Part shown: one piece after another, positions 49,576 through 53,653 of the stretch
Numbering within the stretch: position 1 is the first letter of the stretch
Layout: each line of letters begins with the position of its first letter
Position numbers and translations under genes: made by a program
Notes under the pieces: generated by a model
Database searches by the model: none
What the model saw: the letters and a program-made list of their open reading frames with translations, nothing else
What the model was told of the DNA's origin: nothing
NCBI GenBank assembly: GCA_003164755.1
Contig: PLUB01000028.1
Location: 1-53,653 of the forward strand
Direction: 5' to 3'
DNA length: 53,653 nucleotides
Origin: Methanosarcina sp.
Lineage (GTDB): Archaea > Halobacteriota > Methanosarcinia > Methanosarcinales > Methanosarcinaceae

Positions 49576-51039
49576 TTATTGAGATGGTTTTTCAAAAAGG
49601 GGGGGATACTTCTTTTTCAGGGTTTTAAGGATCTCGTTGTCTAATTTAATATGATAAAGTGTTTTCACTTTCGAAAACTGGTCAATTGAAAGATTAATAG
49701 CCCCCTTAAGTTTAGCTTCTTTAAGCTTAGCGCCTTCAAGTTTAGCTCCTTCAAGGTTAGCTCCTTCAAGTTTAGCTCCTTCAAGGTTAGCTCCTTGAAG
49801 GTTAGCCCATTCAAGGTTAGCTCCTTCAAGGTTAGCTTTTATGAGGTTAGCTTCTTGAAGATTACTCCCTTTAAGTTTAGCCCATTTGAGATTAGCCTTT
49901 AAAAGGTTAGCCTTTTTAAGATTAGCTCCTTCAAGGTAAGCCTTTTTAAAGTTAGTTCCTTCAAGATTAGCTCTTTCAAGGTTAGTTTCTCTAAGGTTTG
50001 CTTCTTTAAGTTTAGCCCCTTCAAATTTAGTCTCTTTAAGGCTAGCTCCTTGAAGGTTAGCTTCTCTAAGATTAGCTCCCTCAAGGTTAGCCATATTAAG
50101 ATTAGCTCCTTGAAGGTTAACTCCTCTAAGATTAGTTTCTTGAAGATTAGCTCCTTGAAGGTTAGCTCCTTGAAGGTTAGCTTTATAAAGGTAAGCTCTT
50201 TGGAGGTCAGTTTTTTGAAGATTAGCTCCTTCAAATTTAGCTTTTCCAAGGTCAGCTCCTTTGAGGCTAGCTTCTTGAAGGTTAGCTCCTGTAAAGATAG
50301 CGTTTTCGAGGTTAGTCTCGATAAGATCAGCTCCTTGGAGATTAGCTTCTTGAAGGTTGGCTTTTTCAAGGTCAGCTCCATATAGATTAGCCCCTTCAAG
50401 TTTGGCTCCTTGAAGGTTAGCTCCATAAAGGTTAGTCATTTGAAGTTTTGTTTCCATAAGGCTAACTTTTTCAAAGTTAACCTCTTTAAGATCAGCTCCA
50501 TAAAAGTTAGATTCTTTAAGGTTAGCTCCTTGAAAGTTAGCTTTTTCAAGGTTAGTTCCTTGAAGTTTAGCTCCTTGAAGGTTAGCTCCTTGAAGGTTAG
50601 TCTCTATAAGGTTAGCTCCTTGAAGGTTAGCTTCTCTAAGATTAGCATCGTGAAGATTAGTTCCTTGAAGTGTAGCTCCTTGGAGTTCAGCTTTTTCAAG
50701 GTTAGCTCCATATAGATTAGCCACTACAAGGTTAGCTCCTTGAAGGTTAGCTTTATAAAGGTTAGCCTTTTGAAGTTTAGTTCCCATTAGGTTAGCTCTT
50801 TCAAAGTTAACCTCAGTGAGATCAGCTCCATAAAAGTTAGATTCTTTAAGGTTAGCTTCTTGAAAGTTAGCTTTTTCAAGGTCAGTTCCTTGAAGTTTAG
50901 CTCCTTTAAGGTTAGCTCCAATGAATTTTGCTCCTTTAAGGTTAGCATTTATAAAATTAGCTCCTTTGAGTTTAGCTCCTTCAAAGTTAGCCTTAATGAG
51001 GTTAATTCCTTGAAAGTCTTTTCTATCTGAAATATCCAT
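49576..51039 (-). CDS. Long pentapeptide-repeat protein
   Basis: 487 residues made almost wholly of about 85-90 pentapeptides of the A(N/K)L-(Q/K/E)-(G/E/K/W) type, which fold into a right-handed square beta-helix rod some 10 nm or more long. The C-terminal 40 residues (INLSIDQFSKVKTLYHIKLD) form a cap. No signal peptide is present, so it is likely cytoplasmic. Some pentapeptide proteins mimic DNA and protect gyrase; others have unknown roles, and the charge here is mixed rather than strongly acidic. DNA shows a 15-base period. Start ATG at 51039, with AAGGA about 14 bases upstream. The unit number probably varies between strains. Confidence 0.85.
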   Translation of the reverse strand: MDISDRKDFQGINLIKANFEGAKLKGANFINANLKGAKFIGANLKGAKLQGTDLEKANFQEANLKESNFYGADLTEVNFERANLMGTKLQKANLYKANLQGANLVVANLYGANLEKAELQGATLQGTNLHDANLREANLQGANLIETNLQGANLQGAKLQGTNLEKANFQGANLKESNFYGADLKEVNFEKVSLMETKLQMTNLYGANLQGAKLEGANLYGADLEKANLQEANLQGADLIETNLENAIFTGANLQEASLKGADLGKAKFEGANLQKTDLQRAYLYKANLQGANLQGANLQETNLRGVNLQGANLNMANLEGANLREANLQGASLKETKFEGAKLKEANLRETNLERANLEGTNFKKAYLEGANLKKANLLKANLKWAKLKGSNLQEANLIKANLEGANLEWANLQGANLEGAKLEGANLEGAKLEGAKLKEAKLKGAINLSIDQFSKVKTLYHIKLDNEILKTLKKKYPPLFEKPSQ

Positions 51040-51289
51040 ATGTAATTAATTCCTTTGAACTAAAATAAATGTTACCAATCATATTAAAATATTTTTTGTT
51101 TTTCAGGAATTAGTGTTTAAAATTGGATCTATTTAAAGTCTGTTCTATAAGGCTCGCACGAAATGATAGATACGTTCTTAAGTTAAAAATAGTGCTTTTT
51201 CCTATATTTTACATTTAATTTTGATGGATCTCTTGCTTTTCGCGGGACAAAAATAGCAACGTTTTGGTTTAAAATCCGATCCGTGATAA

Positions 51290-52258
51290 GAAAGATATTG
51301 ACATCCCCAGGAATTTTGGAGAAACATATCGTTTTAATACAAACCTTTTTGCTCTGAGCCTGTAAAATTATGTAAATTAGTCACAAAGCGAAACAGCATG
51401 ATCTCAAAAGAACTCTTCCCAGGATACAAAATCCGGTATGTCACTACCAGTGTTCATTTTTATATATAGACTTTTCCTTATTTCAGGACACTTTATGATC
51501 GCTACCTCTCTGGTTGGGCAAATGAGCGTGAGATAGGGGTAATCCCAGAAACTGATATATGGAAAGCACATTGAGCGGGAAAAAGTTTTGATTGGTGAGG
51601 TAGACGGAAGAGCAAACGTGGGTATAGATCACAAAACCCTGACGATAGGTTTCGCACCGTTTATGACAAAATATAAGCGTGCCGAATTGATCTTCTTCGA
51701 CCTTGAGGTGCTCAGAAAAGTAAATCAGATAGACAAAATTCAACTTATTTTCGGAGGTAAAGCCCATCCCAGTATGGAGTTGAAAACCAGATTATCAAGG
51801 ATATTTTTAAAAATATCTAAGTACTTATAAAAAAAATAAAAATTATTTCCCTGGAAAAATTACGCCATGAACCTGGCTGCAAAAATGGTTTACAGAGTTG
51901 ACATCTGGTTGGATACTCCTATTCGTCCCTACGAAGCATCGGGTACAGTGGTATGAAGACTGATAATAATGGAGTCGGGAATTTCAGTGTGCTTGCCGGA
52001 TTGTGGATTGACTAATGGACAGAAAATGTATTAGATTGGACTATTGGATCTCAACCCGAAGAGAGCTTTTCTGACGAAGAGACTAGAATCGCTGAAATTA
52101 ACCACATTTGCAATAAGCTCTACTATATCCTCGTCCCTATGTACTATGATCGAAAAGACGAATAGTGCAAGATTATCAACAACTCCATAGGCATGATAGC
52201 CTATTATTTCAACAGCAACAGAATGATGTGCCGTTATGTCATACGTGCTTACATTTAA
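51290..52258 (+). pseudogene. Alpha-glucan phosphorylase C-terminal relic
   Basis: Collinear fragments in shifting plus frames: DIPRNFGETYRFNTNLFALS (about 51300-51360), FPGYKIRYVTTSVH, LYDRYLSGWANEREIGVIPE, TLTIGFAPFMTKYKRAELIF (about 51620-51700), IQLIFGGKAHPSME, MNLAAKMVYRVDIWLDTPI, RPYEASGT, GSQPEESFSDEE and VPMYYDRKDE. These match archaeal/bacterial alpha-glucan (starch/glycogen) phosphorylases, including the glucan and PLP-region blocks. The 5' half is missing and at least six lesions occur. Glycogen breakdown from this copy is lost. Confidence 0.8.
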
Positions 52259-52371
52259 ATTACAAAAAGTACGAAATAGAGAGCAAAGGATATGAACTTG
52301 TCAAATCCTGAAAGTTGAGTAGACCTGAGAAATACACACAAGTAACTGAGCAGAAATAAGGAGACGGCTTA

Positions 52372-53653
52372 TTGGTCAATAATGAGAAAAAGCTCGAATT
52401 TTGGAGTATTTCTACATCCGATATGTTGCAAAAACTCCAAACAACAACTGACGGTCTAAGAAGTTCAGAAGTCGGTGAACGTCTTAATAGGTATGGAGCT
52501 AATATTCTTAAACCAAAAAAAGAACCGACACCCTCATACTCCTGCTGTCTCAATTCAGGAGTCCAATTACTCTTATCCTCATTTTTGCATCGGGACTTTC
52601 TTTTTTTCTTGATGATGTCACAGATACTGTAATCATCTTAATTATCATCATGATCAGCAGTATGCTGGGTTTTTGGCAGGAAAAATGAGTTGCTGACGCT
52701 TTTGAAAAACTACTGGCTGCGGTGCAGATAAAGGCTGTCGTGCTCAGAGATGGTGAAGAGAAAGAAATTCCTGTGGAAGAGATTGTGCCTGGAGATATAA
52801 CAATCCTCAACGCCGGAGATATTATACCTGCAGACTGTCTAATTCTGGAATCAAAAGACCTTTTTGTTAGTGAAGCAACTCTCACAGAGACCTATCCCGT
52901 AGAAAAAGTAGCCGGCGTGCTGAACGCAGAGACCCCTCTCGCGAAGCGCACAAATTCTCTTTGGATGGGAACTAGTGTGGTCAGCGGTAGCGGAAAAGTG
53001 TTGGCAGTTTCTACAGGAAAGGAAACTGAGTTTGGAAAAATATCAGAGAGATTAAAACTCAGGCCCTCAGAAACAGAATTTGAAAAAGGAATTTCAGATT
53101 TTGGACATTTCCTGATGGAAGTTACGACACTGATGGTATTAATCGTATTTGTGATCAATGTATATCTCAAACGCCCGATTCGTGAATCTTTTCTCTTTTC
53201 GCTGGCTCTTGCAGTTGGGCTGACTCCTCAACTCCTTCCTGCAATCATCAGCGTTAATTTTTCCCACGGAGCAAGAGAGATGGCACAAAAGAAAGTTATT
53301 GTCAAGAGACTAGCTTCCATTGAAAACCTTGGAAGCATGAACTTGCTCTGCTCCGACAAGACCGGTACTCTGACCGAAGGAGAGCTGCAACTTCACTCTT
53401 CTCAGGATCTCAAAGGAAATCAGAATGAAAAAGTCCTCCCTTTATGCCAGCCTTAATGCCTCTTACCAGAAAGGCTTTGAAAACCCAATCGATAGGGCAA
53501 TTCTTGAACAGAATAAATTTGATCTGTCCCAGTATGAGAAACTGGATGGAATTCCTTATGATTTCCTGCGCAAAAGATTGAGTATCCTTGTCTCAAAAAG
53601 CGGTATGAATCTTATGATCACTAAAGGTGCTCTCAAGAATATTCTTGAAATTT
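52372..53653 (+). pseudogene. mgtA: Magnesium-translocating P-type ATPase, broken and running off the window
   Basis: TTG start with AAGGAG upstream. A one-base loss in the A-run at about 52514-52520 shifts the first membrane region; in the other frame TLILLLSQFRSPITLILIFA and ASGLSFFLDDVTDTVIILII are intact. A TGA at 52686-52688 replaces a codon in QEK-VADAFEKLLA. The actuator loop reads EATLTETYPVEK instead of LTGE(T/S)xPVEK, a three-base loss removing the TGE glycine needed for dephosphorylation. The phosphorylation site DKTGTLTEGE is intact (about 53355-53385). An extra C near 53440 shifts the frame again before ASYQKGFENPIDRAILEQ. Four lesions mean no working pump. Confidence 0.8.

Noticed and set aside
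50050..50715. Plus-strand open frames rich in KVSSLKVS opposite the pentapeptide gene
   Set aside because: They are antisense shadows created by the 15-base repeats, without start signals.
49576..51039. 15-bp periodic DNA as a possible CRISPR or satellite array
   Set aside because: The period is the codon pattern of pentapeptide repeats in an intact gene; there are no spacers.

Overview
The window looks like a chromosomal segment of a Methanosarcina-type methanogenic archaeon. This rests on archaea-specific housekeeping genes (ribosomal L39e-L31e-eIF6-L18Ae, prefoldin alpha, FtsY, S19e, PDCD5-like protein, geranylgeranyl reductase family), archaeal promoter and Shine-Dalgarno signals (TATA-like boxes, GGTGAT/GGAGG sites), long AT-rich intergenic regions, and secreted beta-propeller, TPR and DUF3160 proteins of the kind common in Methanosarcina. 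No tRNA, rRNA or CRISPR array was recognised.

Layout. 1-2.7 kb: AT-rich DNA with a 52-residue Cys-rich small protein and an IS66 transposase relic. 2.8-8.6 kb: intact genes for enolase, an Era-like GTPase with DUF2073 and a third overlapping gene, 6-phospho-3-hexuloisomerase and a class I aminotransferase. 8.7-23 kb: mostly gene graveyard. It holds decayed short genes, a DUF5591 (archaeosine-synthase-like) gene with a one-base frameshift, an APC permease with two frameshifts, and a TPR pseudogene. It also holds a run of virus- or plasmid-derived relics: KAP NTPase, ParB/MT-A70 adenine methylase, and a family A DNA polymerase with motifs A, B and C still readable. A small secreted Cys-rich protein with an in-frame amber codon and a broken YVTN beta-propeller gene follow. 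23.8-28.4 kb: intact site-2 protease, a complete but dead IS element with 15-bp inverted ends, a TPR gene and a geranylgeranyl-reductase-like flavoprotein. 28.8-36.4 kb: IS605 tnpB relic, several tiny genes, a decayed DUF3160 lipoprotein gene, a secreted Cys-rich peptide and a secreted decapeptide-repeat protein. 37.2-42.4 kb: the conserved minus-strand translation and secretion cluster. 42.7-47.1 kb: frameshifted tyrosine recombinase, a terminase-small-subunit-like relic and several copies of a long noncoding repeat. 48.1-53.7 kb: secreted TPR protein, IS256 relic, a long pentapeptide-repeat protein, a truncated glucan phosphorylase relic and a broken Mg2+ P-type ATPase running off the end.

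Three things stand out. First, two unrelated secreted proteins (beta-propeller at 21.6 kb, TPR at 48.1 kb) share about 250-300 bp of upstream DNA and a homologous signal peptide, with a third decayed TPR copy at 16.0 kb. This suggests promoter-plus-export-signal cassettes attached to different mature domains. Second, a noncoding element of about 0.65-0.7 kb occurs as an inverted pair (22.96-23.64 and 44.05-44.70 kb), with partial copies at 15.8 and 46.2 kb. Third, many pseudogenes are broken by single-base changes, several in homopolymers, so either this is a genome in active decay or some are assembly errors. All calls are from reading the sequence; no database search was run.
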